Counted from the stretch's first letter, positions 1 through 11,510 are shown. The stretch: 62,000 bases of DNA from Owenia fusiformis (GCA_903813345.2 CAIIXF020000025.1:1-62000), one strand, 5' to 3'. A program made the numbers and translations. The notes: generated by a model from the letters alone, not told the origin.

Positions 1-420
1 ATGCATTAAATGATTTAGAATTATCATAATAAAATGAAAATATAATAGATTCATTTGAATTAAGTACCAAAATTACATCAAAAATATTTAGGAGATAAAC
101 CCCTAAGAAAATCAAATTGACACATTAGTCACAAAATCATACTTATTGATGTCATTGGGTAGGAAAGGTAAGTATTAAGGAAATTTAGCATAATCGAACA
201 TGACAAAGTCAACATTTCACCCGGGGTATATTCGCGATCAATACCCCACGTAATACGTATAATGTGTGACATACAGAAAATGTTTGTGCCTAGCCCTGCG
301 GGGTGTATTTGACAACATTAACCCTGCTTTTCGGTCTACATTTCTTAAATAATGAACAGTGAAGCAACACTGTTATAAGACCTAAATGTAAGGACTCAAC
401 CAAAATTGCTTCATATGAGA
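1..420. other. Unannotated AT-rich sequence
   Basis: I see no exon-like reading frame, splice-flanked block or repeat family here. The minus-strand open frame in this stretch runs into the downstream minisatellite and is low-complexity. Confidence 0.5.
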
Positions 421-735
421 TACCAACCATATTTCTACCATACTGAACCATATTTATTATACCATAATGAACCATATTTATGCCATACTCAACTGTATTT
501 GTACCATACTCGACCATGTCTATATCATACCCAACTATATTGGTGTCATACTCAATTATAAATGTGCTATAATCAACCATATTTGTGCCATTGTTCTCAA
601 CTGTATTTGTGTCATACTCAACCATATTTACACATTTACACCATACTCAGCCATAATATATGTGCCATACTCAACCATATTTATACCATACTCAACTATA
701 TTTATGTCATACTAACTATATGTTTACAAACTGAA
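421..735. repeat. Degenerate 20-25 bp minisatellite (CCATACTCAACCATATTT type)
   Basis: About a dozen imperfect copies of a unit like CCATACTCAACCATATTTAT follow one another. The same unit fills the gaps between the three exon copies at 751-1255 (834-950 and 1064-1162). The open frames across it, rich in Tyr/His/Ile, are products of the repeat and not genes. Confidence 0.85.
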
Positions 736-750
736 CCATATTTTCCCCAG

Positions 751-813
751 GTTACTCAACTAGTGAAGACACAGCAGCCCACAGTAGCAAAAGAACCAAG
801 TCCTGCATCAAAG
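751..813 (+). CDS. Triplicated 21-codon exon, copy 1
   Basis: A 63-nt block opens after the acceptor TTTTCCCCAG and ends at the donor AAG|GTAATT. It reads in phase 0 as VTQLVKTQQPTVAKEPSPAS plus K, a Thr/Gln/Pro-rich segment typical of a disordered linker. A length divisible by three with phase 0 at both ends means it can be included or duplicated without breaking the frame. The identical block recurs at 981 and 1193. I do not recognise the protein. It could be an upstream exon of the gene at 10338-30488 or of supervillin, both on the same strand. Nothing in the window fixes the parent gene. Confidence 0.55.
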
Positions 814-980
814 GTAATTATAGACAATGCTTCTCTCAACCATATTTATACTATACTCAACCATAATATTTGTGCTATACTCAACCATAATATTTGTGCT
901 ATACTCAATCATATTTATACCATACTCAACTATATCTATGCCATACTAAATGTTTACAAACTGAACCATATTTTCCCCAG

Positions 981-1043
981 GTTACTCAACTAGTGAAGAC
1001 ACAGCAGCCCACAGTAGCAAAAGAACCAAGTCCTGCATCAAAG
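981..1043 (+). CDS. Triplicated 21-codon exon, copy 2
   Basis: This exon matches the one at 751-813 base for base, with the same TTTTCCCCAG acceptor and GTAATT donor, 230 bp downstream. Flanking intron (about 30 bp upstream and 25 bp downstream) is also identical, so the duplicated unit includes the splice sites. If all copies are spliced in, the protein gains an internal 21-residue repeat. Confidence 0.55.
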
Positions 1044-1192
1044 GTAATTATAGACAATGCTTCTCTCAACCATATTTATACTATACTCAACCATAATATT
1101 TGTGCTATACTCAATCATATTTATACCATACTCAACTATATCTGTATCTATGCCATACTAAATGTTTACAAACTGAACCATATTTTCCTCAG

Positions 1193-1255
1193 GTTACTCA
1201 ACTAGTGAAGACACAGCAGCCCACAGTAGCAAAAGAACCAAGTCCTGCATCAAAG
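1193..1255 (+). CDS. Triplicated 21-codon exon, copy 3
   Basis: This is a third identical copy, 212 bp after copy 2. Its acceptor differs by one base (TTTTCCTCAG, still a good site). After the donor the sequence diverges from the minisatellite into ordinary intron, so this is the last unit of the array. Confidence 0.55.
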
Positions 1256-1878
1256 GTAATTATAGACAATGCTTCTGTATGTAAACTGTGTAAGTGTCGT
1301 TGTTTGTTGAACAAATTATGAAAATTTCCTGAAATGATTAGTGATTACCGAATGTTACCCTTTAACCTTTAGCATGCTCACTGGGGAGTATCGTGATGCA
1401 ACAACACCGTGTTGTTGCATCAAGATGGTCAGACTTCCGGTGATAGATTTTCGTATGATATTTTGTTTCCCCAATTTAAACCCATTTCTAGGACGAGTTG
1501 CTCAATAACCATACACGTGCAGTTAGCGCACGATCTATATTTAAAGAAACTGTCATTAGTATACATGTACCATCACCATGAAGCAATAAGTTCACGGTTT
1601 TAGTTCCTCACTATTGATGCAACAACACCAAACTGAAGATGTAACAACACTCCTCTAGATTTGAGCAATGATGCAGCAACACCAATTAATAGTATAATTT
1701 CAGAAGACCGCTACTATTGCATCACCGTTACCCATTACCCATATTTGCGTTCTTCTCAAGGCATTCAAAATACACGTCCTGCGGGCGAAGATCCTTTATA
1801 TGTGTTTTCAAAAATTTATACTTTTAAATATTATAATGTTCTGGACATTGTTCTATAACATAGTTCAATCGCCTTTAA

Positions 1879-4122
1879 CAGTGGCGTAGCCAGGATTTGG
1901 TGACCGGGGGTTCTATTTTTATGCTATTCATAACCGCCCCCCTCCCCTTCATTAGGGTTTCTCAAATAATGCAATTTGTACAATTACACTCCCTCCAAAA
2001 GTTTGGCAATTCTAACTAACCCATTGGATTATGTATTAAAGCATCTTTAAGTTTGAATTCTTTTATGCGTAATTTGTAAAGAAAAAAATTGGGAGGGGAA
2101 ATATAATTCATTATTCAATACCTTCATTAAAGGCAGAATCTGATCTATAGTGGGTGACAAAATTACAAGCAACATGTATCATTGACTTACCAATCTATTC
2201 CTTACAACATCAAATACAATATCTCCCAAAAGATTCACAACATGTTATAAATTGGTGAAGTTATTAATGATTCAAAGTGCAAAAATGAGTGAAAAATGTT
2301 TAAATTCTCCCAAATAATAAGAATAGTGACCATTCTTATAGAAAAATAATTCATTTTTGTAAAAAAAATTCAAATCTCCTGGAATAAAAGTATGCACTGT
2401 ACTGTTGTGATTTTTAGAAAATAGACATGACAAGGAATGAAATGAGAAAAGTCTGAAAGTAATAGGCTTTATCAAGAAACCTCTCCCATTGAAATAACAC
2501 AGGATGTAAAAATGATTTTCAAAAATGACCTTGTAGCTTTGTAATAAACAGGCAACGTGCAAAAATGTCAGACAACTTATAATTAATTTCCTGCATCAAA
2601 ATATATTATATATATATATTTCGGTGAATCTTTTACTGAATACATATTTTGAAATCTGATTTGCCCAGAATCCACCATTATTTCGACTGATTTCTGGAAG
2701 ACCCTAGAGCATGATTTGTTTCCAAGGAATATCAACTATTTCGCACAATTTATTCTTTAAGTTAAGCTACTTCATCTAGGACAAAATAAATCACCTCATG
2801 CAATGGCTTATCATTATTTTTCAGGAATTTTGTTGGAAGCCAGTTCGGATCAAATGCAAGGTTATTGAAATTGACGCAAACACCGTATACTCCGAAAGAT
2901 CATTCTTCTATGATAACTTTTCACAACGTTTACATGAAGGCTTTTTAAACTATCCGGGATAGTCGTATTATTGATGAAAATATATATTATTCAAATAAGT
3001 GGGTCTCGGTTATGCTTTGTTTTAAAAATTTAAAATATTTCTTTGGATGTCACCGGAGATCAGTGGTAAGTGACCCAGAGCAGATTTTAGTGGATATAAA
3101 TTATATAAATACAAGCGACTGTTATTTTGTTAACTTCAAATGGCTTGATAACAAATTAGGCCTTCATTATTATTTGAAGATTATACCATATGATTTTTCA
3201 ATGTTTTTTATTATATAATTTATTCGCTAAACATATCATTACATTAACACGAAAATGGAGAGCAAATAAACTGGAACGATAACAATTTGAATTCTATACA
3301 ATCTCTTAGATGAGTGGAGTGTATCTGAAAAAACAAAAAAAATCATTTTTTGCAATGATTGATTTTTCTTTGGAAAAGTGATGGGTAAATAAACACTGAA
3401 CAAATGAAAGAATGAATAAATTGAACAAATGCTCGTGTTTATAAATGATATACGCTTTTAAACAATTCATTTCACAACATTTTTAATTATTTAACGTAAT
3501 TGGTTTCGGGGACTTGCCAGCCCCAGGGATGTCCCAAGAAATATTTTAATTAAATTTTAATCAAAATAAAACAAAACAGAGATGTACACATTTGAAAGAA
3601 CATGTGTTTAATCAATATTAAAACTATTCCAGATATTTATTCGCCAATGTTGTAAAAATCATTCGGAGTATGGGACGTCTGCATTGTTTTCAATAATTTT
3701 CAATAACTTCGTATTGGACCAGAATTGGCTTCCTACAGAGGACTGATTTAGCCATTGCCCAAGATGGGTTATTTTGTTAGACAAGAAGCATGCTTCTAAG
3801 TTAATTGTGCGAAATTGTTATTGTTATTTGTAAATGTAAAATCTCATGCTCTGGGGTCTTCCCAAAATTAAATCTCACCCCTGCCTAAGGTTGTCAAACG
3901 TTTTGAGGGAAGTGTAACTTCACTAAGACATGTTTTTAAGAAAATAAGGCTCTCGTGTTCACCAACATATATCAATTCATTTACTGCTCATATATGTAGT
4001 TTTCAAATAGCACAGTAATTTAATGATTCTGGTTATATGCATTTTTCCGCAAAATGATATTTTGGGAAATCCTGACTGGGGGTTCGTTCGAACCCACCGA
4101 ACCCCCGCTGCCTACGGCTATG
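1879..4122. mobile_element. Non-autonomous DNA transposon, 2.2 kb, 5-bp TSD TTTAA
   Basis: The left end starts CAGTGGCGTAGCCAGG and continues into a G-rich ACCGGGGGTTC. The right end GAACCCCCGCTGCCTACGGC is its imperfect reverse complement. Both ends are directly flanked by TTTAA (1874-1878 and 4123-4127), a 5-bp target duplication. No transposase frame is visible inside. The interior is largely a foldback. The CAGTGGCGTAGCCAGG head is common among non-autonomous, hAT-like elements of invertebrates (from memory). Confidence 0.7.
2620..3880. repeat. Internal foldback of the 1879-4122 element
   Basis: Blocks on the left (2690-2900), such as GGAAGACCCTAGAGCATGA, GCCAGTTCGGATC and CGTATACTCCGAAAGATCAT, reappear as reverse complements on the right (3655-3865) as TCATGCTCTGGGGTCTTCC, AATCATTCGGAGTATGGGACG and neighbours. 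The arms are imperfect and flank about 750 bp of AT-rich spacer. Confidence 0.6.
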
Positions 4123-4127
4123 TTTAA

Positions 4128-4699
4128 CATGGCAAGCTTTAGTAACCCAATCTATTTTCATAAACCACTGTTCCATATCTTGATGACCCTGACTTCAGTT
4201 AGTATCATTCAAAATGGTGGACAAACATCTTTCGTTCTCGGTAAACATGACGAGCTATTGGAAATTATCTGTCATCCATCTGTGGAACAGTGATAAACTA
4301 GTAGATGTAGGTTAACACTGTTTATCAAATTATAACTAAAACAGTTCAACTGTGACATTAGTGAGCTTATGTTGATGGGATGATTGCTTCATCTATGATA
4401 TAATATGAATGATTCTTTATTTCCTCCAATTTGAAGAGCCAACGTGTAAAAACGTCTAATTGACTTTATTAGAGAGGCTGTTTAGTTACAAGTTTAATGG
4501 AAATCTTGCACGATGCACATGTAGAATTATTGCTCTCTTTGGATTCCTTCTCTCCGACTGAGTAAAAAGGTAAACAAAAGTGATAAGATTAGGGGCCCAA
4601 AAAGGTAAATAGGTGATAGAAAAAAAGGTGATAAGGGTACAGTTATCCCAGATATCCCGGGCCCTTGGGAAATATCATATTGTCTCTCGGAATAAAACC
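4128..4699. other. No recognisable feature
   Basis: AT-rich sequence with short fortuitous frames. I see no splice-flanked coding block or repeat copy. Confidence 0.4.
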
Positions 4700-5640
4700 A
4701 ATATTATCAGTAAATAACCTTTATATAATAGCATTGTATAACTGCAATATCATTAAACCAACACTCATCCTATACAACTCTTGAGAACGATGTACAACTC
4801 TTGGATAGCGTAAACTCCTGAGCAGCGTATACAACTCTTCAACTTGATATATGACATCATACTTTGGGTGGGATAACAAAGGATATACAATATACAATTG
4901 TAGACCTCTCTTGAGGTCAACTGGCAAAATTGTATACCGATACTGTAATCCTTGAAAGTTCGGAGGTCGAGGTCAACAGTACTCTCAGGGTTTACTGTTG
5001 AGGTATACACTTTGGCCAGTTGACCGAATAGAGAGGTTAACAATTGTTTGTTAGTCTGAAGAATATAATAATTTGAAGGATATAATATACAATTGTAGAC
5101 CTCTCTTAAGGTCAACTGGCAAAATTGTATACCGATACTGTAAGCCTTGAAAGTACTGTTGATCAAGACCAGAGGTTGAGGACACTTTTGCCAGTTGACC
5201 GAAAAAGAGAGGTTAACAATTGTTCTGTTAGTCCAAATAATATAATAATTGTATGAATATATAATTGTTGAATATCATGTGAACATATTTGATAAGTAAA
5301 GGTATCATATTTTAGCAAAAAATCCCCAAACCGTTGAATACTTGTAATTTTTTACACAGCTTATTTTTTCAAAATTAAAAAAATCAACATTAAAAAAACA
5401 ATTTTTCAAAAATAGCTGTCAACAGTACCTAGTAGTGGTCAACAGTTTACAATTGTTGACCTCCCCAGAGGTCAACCGGCAAAACTGTATACCGAGACTG
5501 TAAACCGAAAAACTACTGTTGACAGAGACCGAAGGTCGAGGTCAACAGTAGTTTCAAGGTTTACAGTCGAGGTATATGATTTTGACGGTTGATTGAATGG
5601 AGAGGTCTACAATTGTTTTGCTAGTCCGAGTAAACTAATA
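4700..5640. repeat. Tandem hairpin-forming repeat (about 3 units)
   Basis: Units at about 4885-5045, 5090-5225 and 5450-5620 each begin ACAATTGTAGACCTC and end GAGAGGTTAACAATTGT or a close variant, so every unit is itself an inverted repeat. GGTCAACTGGCAAAATTGTA recurs between the ends and its complement TTGGCCAGTTGACC sits near the other end. Short GGTCAACAGT motifs continue to about 5945. Confidence 0.75.
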
Positions 5641-5899
5641 ATACACATATAGATGACAATCATCAATTGGCATGGCCTCATTTCACAACCTTTTCTCCAA
5701 ACCACGTTAGCAATATTTTTTTAGAAAATCTGGAGACAGTGCAAGTAGCTTAACTCTGTATTTGGCACATCACTGCGTTCTCGTTAGTGATTTTAAGTTT
5801 CTATTTGTATTTTTGCTATACTTGTCGCCTAGTATAGTTATTTTCATCAACGTTTACAAAAGTCCGTCTTCCATGTTTTTTGTGACGTCATGAAACTTT

Positions 5900-6066
5900 T
5901 TCAGAAGTAGCGATCAACAGTACCTAGTAGCGGTCAACAGTACATAATTTTGACCGCTAATCAACCAATCAGAATTGAGTATTTCAGTTGAGGTACTAAC
6001 ATTTATATTTTGTTGACCGCTCATCAACCAATCAGAATTGAGTATTTCAATTGACGTACTAACAAC
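5900..6066. repeat. Two direct copies of a CAACCAATCAGAATTGAG unit
   Basis: GACCGCTAATCAACCAATCA and GACCGCTCATCAACCAATCA occur about 66 bp apart, each followed by AGAATTGAGTATTTCA and a GTACTAAC block. A short tandem duplication with no coding sign. Confidence 0.7.
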
Positions 6067-6600
6067 ACAAAATGACTGATATCTGTTGTCTTTCCAAAAT
6101 TATATTTGTTATTTGTAAACAATTTCCATATGGTAAATCAACGGCATTTAATTTAGAAAATGTATAATCTTTATATTTCAGATACAATATCAATGAGATT
6201 GCCTCCCGCGGATTCAGTACTTTATTTAGTTTGCCTTGTATATCCCTTTAACTTTGATATAGACAAAGAAATCAAACAAAATACGTTTCATTGATGGACC
6301 ACTGACTCACATGTTTTATTCATGTCCCGACCTACACCTGTAAACAGAACATAAAACAGTCTCTCTTGTTGTTCAATGATACATTATATTGGCGTTTTTG
6401 CATCAGCACATTGGTGTTGTTGCATCATCGATAAGAAACAGAGTGGTGTTGTTGCATCAATAGTGAGGAATTAAAATCTCGAATTTATCGCTTCTCGATG
6501 ATGCTACATGTATACCAATGACAGTTTTTTAAAATATAGATCATGCGCTAACTGCATGATTATTGAGCAACTCGTCATTTTTCAGAGTGCAAAAAATTAT

Positions 6601-7184
6601 ATGTCTGGACTAAATAGTTAATTTCTCAATAAATACTGAATGAATCTGGATAAAATTTTCACAAAGGGAAAATACACTGGCCTGGCTCATGAAAAAAATG
6701 TTCTCATGAATTTTTTTCACACCACGACTGGGCATAAATATACCATGAATACTCCTCCAGAATCCGCCGCTTCGCCCCTGGGAAGATTCAACGTCTGGTC
6801 AGATCTCAAAACTGAATTTGCAGCAATCGGATGATCAATTTTTGAGTTGAAAATATTCTAGTTTCTATTTTCAATGACCATGGTAAAGGTTAAATAAAGC
6901 AATTGTACAAAATGATTCAGAAACACTCGCTGGCATACACTGTGCCATCATAACTCAGGTTTGCAGCTTTGTGTAAAAGTGAATAGTTCATTATTCATAT
7001 GGTTTGGGTTATTTTAGGGAGTTTTCAAACCAGGATTTAATTGCTTTTATTGGAAGGGTTCTTTATGATTAATAACATATTGACCAAGACTACTGATTTC
7101 TGTAAAATTGGTAGACACAATATATAATATTAGAGGATGATAAAGGCAGAATTCTAAATGGTAAATCATATAACAGCCCCGTAA
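6601..7184. other. No recognisable feature
   Basis: A 64-codon frame at 6640-6834 has no splice context or recognisable motif. I treat it as chance. Confidence 0.4.
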
Positions 7185-7660
7185 CACTGTTCACTTGTTT
7201 CACATCCCCTCTGTGACACTAACTCCTCTTGTGATAACCTTTTTTGTAATCAACTTTGTCCTCTTGTTTGATATCTGCCCTTTTTGTGATATCCTCCCTT
7301 CTTGTGACATATTTTCTTTTTGTTACCAATCCCTGTAACACGCTTCCTCCTTGTAGTGCTGCCCTCTTGATTGACACTGCCTCTATGACACCCTCCCCTC
7401 CTTTGACACCCTTACTTGTTTAACACCACCCCCCTCCCCTGTGACATCATGTCTTTTTGTCTGTAACCCTTGTAAAAGTGCCCCAGTAAGACCTTCCTCT
7501 TGTTTGAAACACCTATCTTGTGTGATATCCTCTTTTCTTATTAGATCCTTTTTTTGTGACCAACCCCTGTGACATCCCCCTATAACACCATCTCTTGTGT
7601 GACACCTTCCTCTCTTGTGACACAGGGCACTTGTGTGACATCCTCCTCTCATGTGATCTC
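7185..7660. repeat. Degenerate pyrimidine-rich minisatellite
   Basis: Loose repeats of CTCTTGTGTGACACC and CCCCTGTGACATC, roughly 20-30 bp each, run through the whole stretch. The minus-strand frame across it (Gly/Arg/Thr-rich) is a by-product. Confidence 0.7.
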
Positions 7661-7763
7661 ATCTACAATTCATTTGGGTGTGAACTCCTTGGGTATTCTT
7701 GTTGGTAAATGTTAAGCTAGTCATTTTTGATTTTAAGTCCATTTGGTGGACATTTTGGAAGTT

Positions 7764-8165
7764 TTCATTATCCCATCGAACAAAGTTCATGGGGGATATA
7801 CAAAAGCCATCTGTCTGTCCATTCGTCTGTCTGTCTGGGCGATAACTCAAATACCAGTTGATGGATTTGGTTCAAATTTTGTAGGCTTATGCCTTATGGG
7901 TATAGGACCTCTGCTTCAAAAGGAATTTTCAATATGGCTGCTCAATTCAAAATGTTTACCATTTTTTCGTAAAAAAATGTAATCGTTGATAACTCAAAAA
8001 CTAATTGAGGGATTTAGTTCAAATTTTATATGCTGATGCCTAGGACCACAGTAACTCTTGTTACAGAAAGAATTTTCATGAGCTGAATTTTATGTGGTCT
8101 ATTTGAGGTGTTTTTGGTGTCAAATGAAAGATCAGGCACTTAGCAAATAGCAATCCCTTGAAAAT
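7764..8165 (+). mobile_element. Truncated copy of the GGGATATA-head satellite element
   Basis: ATTATCCCATCGAACAAAGT is followed by GGGGGATATA, a GTCTGTCC-rich tract, GATAACTCAAATACCAGTTG and TTTGGTTCAAATTTTGTAGG, the standard left-hand order of this family. No matching right terminus is found before the next element begins at 8353. Confidence 0.75.
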
Positions 8166-8352
8166 ACTATGAAGATCAAAAGTAAAACTTCATTTTGCTG
8201 ATAGTACACATTTAGTTCCTTTAATGGAATTACTTCAATTTTTACACATTTTGTATGTAAGAAGTTTTATTCCTTATTGGTGGCCATCTTGCTTTAGGTA
8301 TGATATTGTTCATCCTGTGCTTTGTTGATTTTAATATTTATTGCTATATTTT

Positions 8353-10306
8353 TATGTCACCACCAAAAGTGGTGACATATTGTTATGGTCTCCGTTTTTT
8401 TGCGACGGCGGTTGGCGTCCGGCGGTTGGCGTCCGGCGTCTGTAACAATTTCTTACAACTTCCTATAACTTAACAAATACTGTTTAGACTGACTTCAATT
8501 TTTTTCTAAATCATCTACATGTTCTCAGAAGTTCAAATCTGACTTTAGATTTGACATTTGACCTTCAATGACCTTCTCAAGGTCAAAAAGGTCTTTTTTC
8601 AACTTGCTTCACATTGACTAAATTTTTTTTCAAAATCATCTACATGTTCTCAGAAATTCAAATCTGACTTTAGATTTGACATTTGACCTTCAAATCTGAC
8701 TTTAGATTTGACATTTGACCTTCAATGACCTTCTCAAGGTCAAAAAAGGTCAAAAAGGTCTGTTTTCAACTTGCTTCAAACTGACTAAATTTTTTTTTCA
8801 AAATCATCTACGTGTTCTCAGAAATTCAAATCTGACTTAAGATTTGACTTAAGATTTGACATTTGACCTTCAATGACCTTCTCAAGGTCAAAAAAGGTCA
8901 AAAAGGTCTGTTTTCAACTTGCTTCAAATTGACTAAACATTTTTTTTCAAAATCATCTACGTGTTCTCAGAAATTCAAATCTGACTTTAGATTTGACTTA
9001 AGATTTGACATTTGACCTTCAATGACCTTCTCAAAGTCAAAAAAGGTCAAAAAGGTCTTTTTTCAACTTGCTTCAAATTGTCTAAAAATTTTTTTCAAAA
9101 TCATCTACATGTTCTCAGAAATTCAAATCTGACTTTAGATTTGACATTTGACCTTCAATGACCTTCTCAAGGTCCAAAAAGGTCTGTTTTCAACTTGCTT
9201 CAAATTGACTAAATTTTTTTTCAAAATCATCTACATGTTCTCAGAAATTCAAATCTGACTTTAGATTTGACATTTGACCTTCAATGACCTTCTCAATGTC
9301 AAAAAAGGTCAAAAAGGTATTTTTTCATCTTGCTTCAAATTGACTAAATTTTTTTTCAAAATCATCTACATGTTCTCAGAAATTCAAATATGACTTTAGA
9401 TTTGACTTTAGATTTGACATTTGACCTTCAATGACCTTCTCAAGGTCAAAAAAGGTCAAAAAGGTCTTTTTTCAACTTGCTTCAAATTGACTAATTTTTT
9501 TTCAAAATCATCTACATGTTCTCAGAAATTCAAATCTGACTTTAGATTTGACATTTGACCTTCAATGACCTTCTCAAGGTCAAAAAAGGCCAAAAAGTCT
9601 GTTTTCAACTTGCTTCAAATTGACTAAAAAATTTTTTCAAAATCATTTACGTGCTCTCAGAAATTCAAATCTGACTTTAGATTTGACTTAAGATTTGACA
9701 TTTGACCTTCAATGACCTTCTCAAAGTCAAAAAAGGTCAAAAAGGTCTTTTTTCAACTTGCTTCAAATTGACTAAATTTTTTTTTCAAAATCATCAACAT
9801 GTTCTCAGAAATTCAAATCTGACTTTAGATTTGACATTTGACCTTCAATGACCTTCTCAATGTCAAAAAAGGTCAAAAAGGTATTTTTTCATTTTGCTTC
9901 AAATTGACTAAATTTTTTTTCAAAATCATCTACATGTTCTCAGAAATTCAAATATGACTTTAGATTTGACTTTAGATTTGACATTTGACCTTCAATGACC
10001 TTCTCAAGGTCAAAAAAGGTCAAAAAGGTCTTTTTTCAACTTGCTTCAAATTGACTAATTTTTTTTTTCAAAATCATCTACATGTTCTCAGAAATTCAAA
10101 TCTGACTTTAGATTTGACATTTGACCTTTAATGACCTTCTCAAGGTCAAAATGGTCAAAAAGGTCTGTTTTCAAATTGACCAAATTTTTTTTTCAAAATC
10201 ATCTACATCTTTTCAGAAGTTCAAATTTGACTTTACAAGTTCTCAGAAATTCAAATCTGACTTAAGTTTGAACTCATAATATTGTGAGCAACTAGGTGGT
10301 GACATT
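8353..10306. mobile_element. Satellite-bearing element with about 12 tandem units of 127-167 bp
   Basis: The head ATGTCACCACCAAAAGTGGT is a perfect hairpin continuing into GACATATTGTTATGGTC. The tail GGTGGTGACATTTTGTCATG is complementary to it, giving inverted termini. Between them a unit containing TCAACTTGCTTCAAATTGAC, AAATCATCTACATGTTCTCA, GACTTTAGATTTGACATTTG and TCAATGACCTTCTCAAGGTC is repeated; starts near 8601, 8768, 8916, 9065, 9192, 9326, 9473, 9606, 9754, 9891 and 10038. No coding frame. Fragments of the same unit lie at 21000, 22480, 26950 and 34860 inside other elements. The layout resembles bivalve 'pearl' elements, known for tandem cores of about 160 bp; that is analogy only. 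Confidence 0.85.
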
Positions 10307-10337
10307 TTGTCATGTTAATGCCTTGTTTATTTTGTAG

Positions 10338-10556
10338 TTCTTGAAACTATATACTCTCAATGAACCCAATACATTGAAAACATACAGACGGGTAGATGTC
10401 ATATTGGAGTCTCAAGAAAGGGCACAACTTATCATACCCCCGGAGAAGAATGTTATGAAAGAACAACATTATATGGTGCTACTTGATAAATCAGTAAAGA
10501 TACAAAGGTCCAGTGACTCGGCAATTCCCTTGGTCACCATCTATCCACAAGGCAAA
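10338..10556 (+). CDS. OB-fold-like protein, exon A (73 codons)
   Basis: The acceptor TTGTTTATTTTGTAG precedes 219 nt that are open throughout and end at AAA|GTGAGT, phase 0 at both ends. The product is hydrophilic with alternating strands (YRRVDVILESQERAQLIIPP, then QHYMVLLDKSVKI), the rhythm of a beta-barrel such as an OB fold. No catalytic motif is visible. Four further exons of compatible phase follow at 13624, 20485, 21915 and 30370. The start codon is not in this exon, because the frame enters from an upstream exon. I do not recognise a named family. Introns of this gene are filled with transposon copies. Confidence 0.7.
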
Positions 10557-10602
10557 GTGAGTAGAATAAAAGAAAGGTTTAATAACAATGTTTTTTATCA
10601 CA

Positions 10603-11510
10603 CCATCGGTGGGATATAGTCATCGTGATTGTGATTGTGATCATGGTTGTGATTGTAATTTTTTTGCTTTTATTGTCCTTGAGATTTGAGGAAAACCACT
10701 CATCAGATTTTGTCCAAATTTGCACACATTAATCTGAAAACATAGGATCAAATCCTATGCTAAGGACTGATGTGAAAAAGACACTCCACCCTGGTGGGAA
10801 GATCTTAAGTTTTAGAGCTGATGAACTTTTAGGTGACCATCATGTTTTCTGACGGCCATTTTGAAGGTTTATTGTTGATGAATATTGCAATTGTGATTTC
10901 AGGAAAACTGCTCATTGGATTTTATCCAAATTCTCATATATGATAGAAGATCTCTGATCAACTTTTGGGTGGCTATCTTGTTTTCTGGCAGCCATTTTGA
11001 AGGTTTTTCGATGAATTTTGTCATTGCAATTTCAGGTACACTGCTCATTAGATTTTGTCCAAATTTGCACACATGATAAAGATTATCAAGTTCTAGAGCT
11101 GATCAAGTTTTGGGTGGCCACCTTGTTTTTAGTGGCCATTTGGAAGGTTTTCAATAAATCTTGTCATTGACATTTCAGGAAAACTGCTCATTGAATTTTC
11201 TCCAAATTCGTTCACATGGTAGAGGATATTGCGATGTAGAGCTAATTAACTTTTGGATGGCCATCTTGTTTTTTGGTAGCTATTTTGAAGGTTTTTCTAA
11301 AATACTTGTCATCGCCATTTCAGGGAAATCTCTTTTTAGATTTTCTTCAAATTCGCATATATGATAGAGGATATTGAGTTCTAGAGGTAATTAACTTTTG
11401 GGCGGCCATCTTGTTTTCTGGTGGCCATTTTGAAAGTTTTTTTTTTAAATCTTGTCATCGCCATTTCAGGAAAACTAATTGAATTTTCCAAATTCATAGT
11501 CATATCGTAA
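10603..11510 (+). mobile_element. Satellite element fragment, about 145-bp tandem units
   Basis: It begins near ATCGGTGGGATATAGTCATC, a variant of the GGGATATA head. Five tandem units follow with TTCAGGAAAACTGCTCAT at about 10909, 11032, 11175, 11320 and 11466 (spacings about 123-146 bp), each containing TGGCCATCTTGTTTTCTGG and GGCCATTTTGAAGG. No right terminus is clear. Confidence 0.75.

Larger units (their letters stand above)
721..1275 (+). repeat. Tandem array of exon-plus-intron units (230 and 212 bp)
   Basis: Three copies of a unit made of TGTTTACAAACTGAACCATA, acceptor, 63-nt exon, donor and TAGACAATGCTTCT, joined by minisatellite spacers. Unit lengths differ only through copy number in the minisatellite, which suggests unequal exchange between minisatellite tracts created the array. 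Confidence 0.85.
1385..6600. repeat. Widely spaced inverted repeat (arms 1390-1690 and 6395-6600)
   Basis: The left arm contains GACGAGTTGCTCAATAAC, GCAGTTAGCGCA, GATCTATATTTAAA and TTGATGCAACAACACCA. The right arm carries the same blocks in reverse complement and reverse order (TGGTGTTGTTGCATCA, then ATAGATCATGCGCTAACTGC, then ATTGAGCAACTCGTC). This is consistent with terminal inverted repeats of a 5.2-kb element that later received other insertions (1879-4122 and perhaps 4700-5640). The arms have diverged and I cannot fix exact ends or a target duplication. Confidence 0.6.

Noticed and set aside
421-735. CRISPR-like regular direct repeats
   Set aside because: Repeats are adjacent and degenerate with no unique spacers, in a eukaryotic intron-like context.
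290-1321. Several overlapping open frames rich in Tyr, His and Ile on both strands
   Set aside because: They follow the minisatellite period and share its low-complexity composition. Only the 63-nt splice-flanked blocks look like exons.
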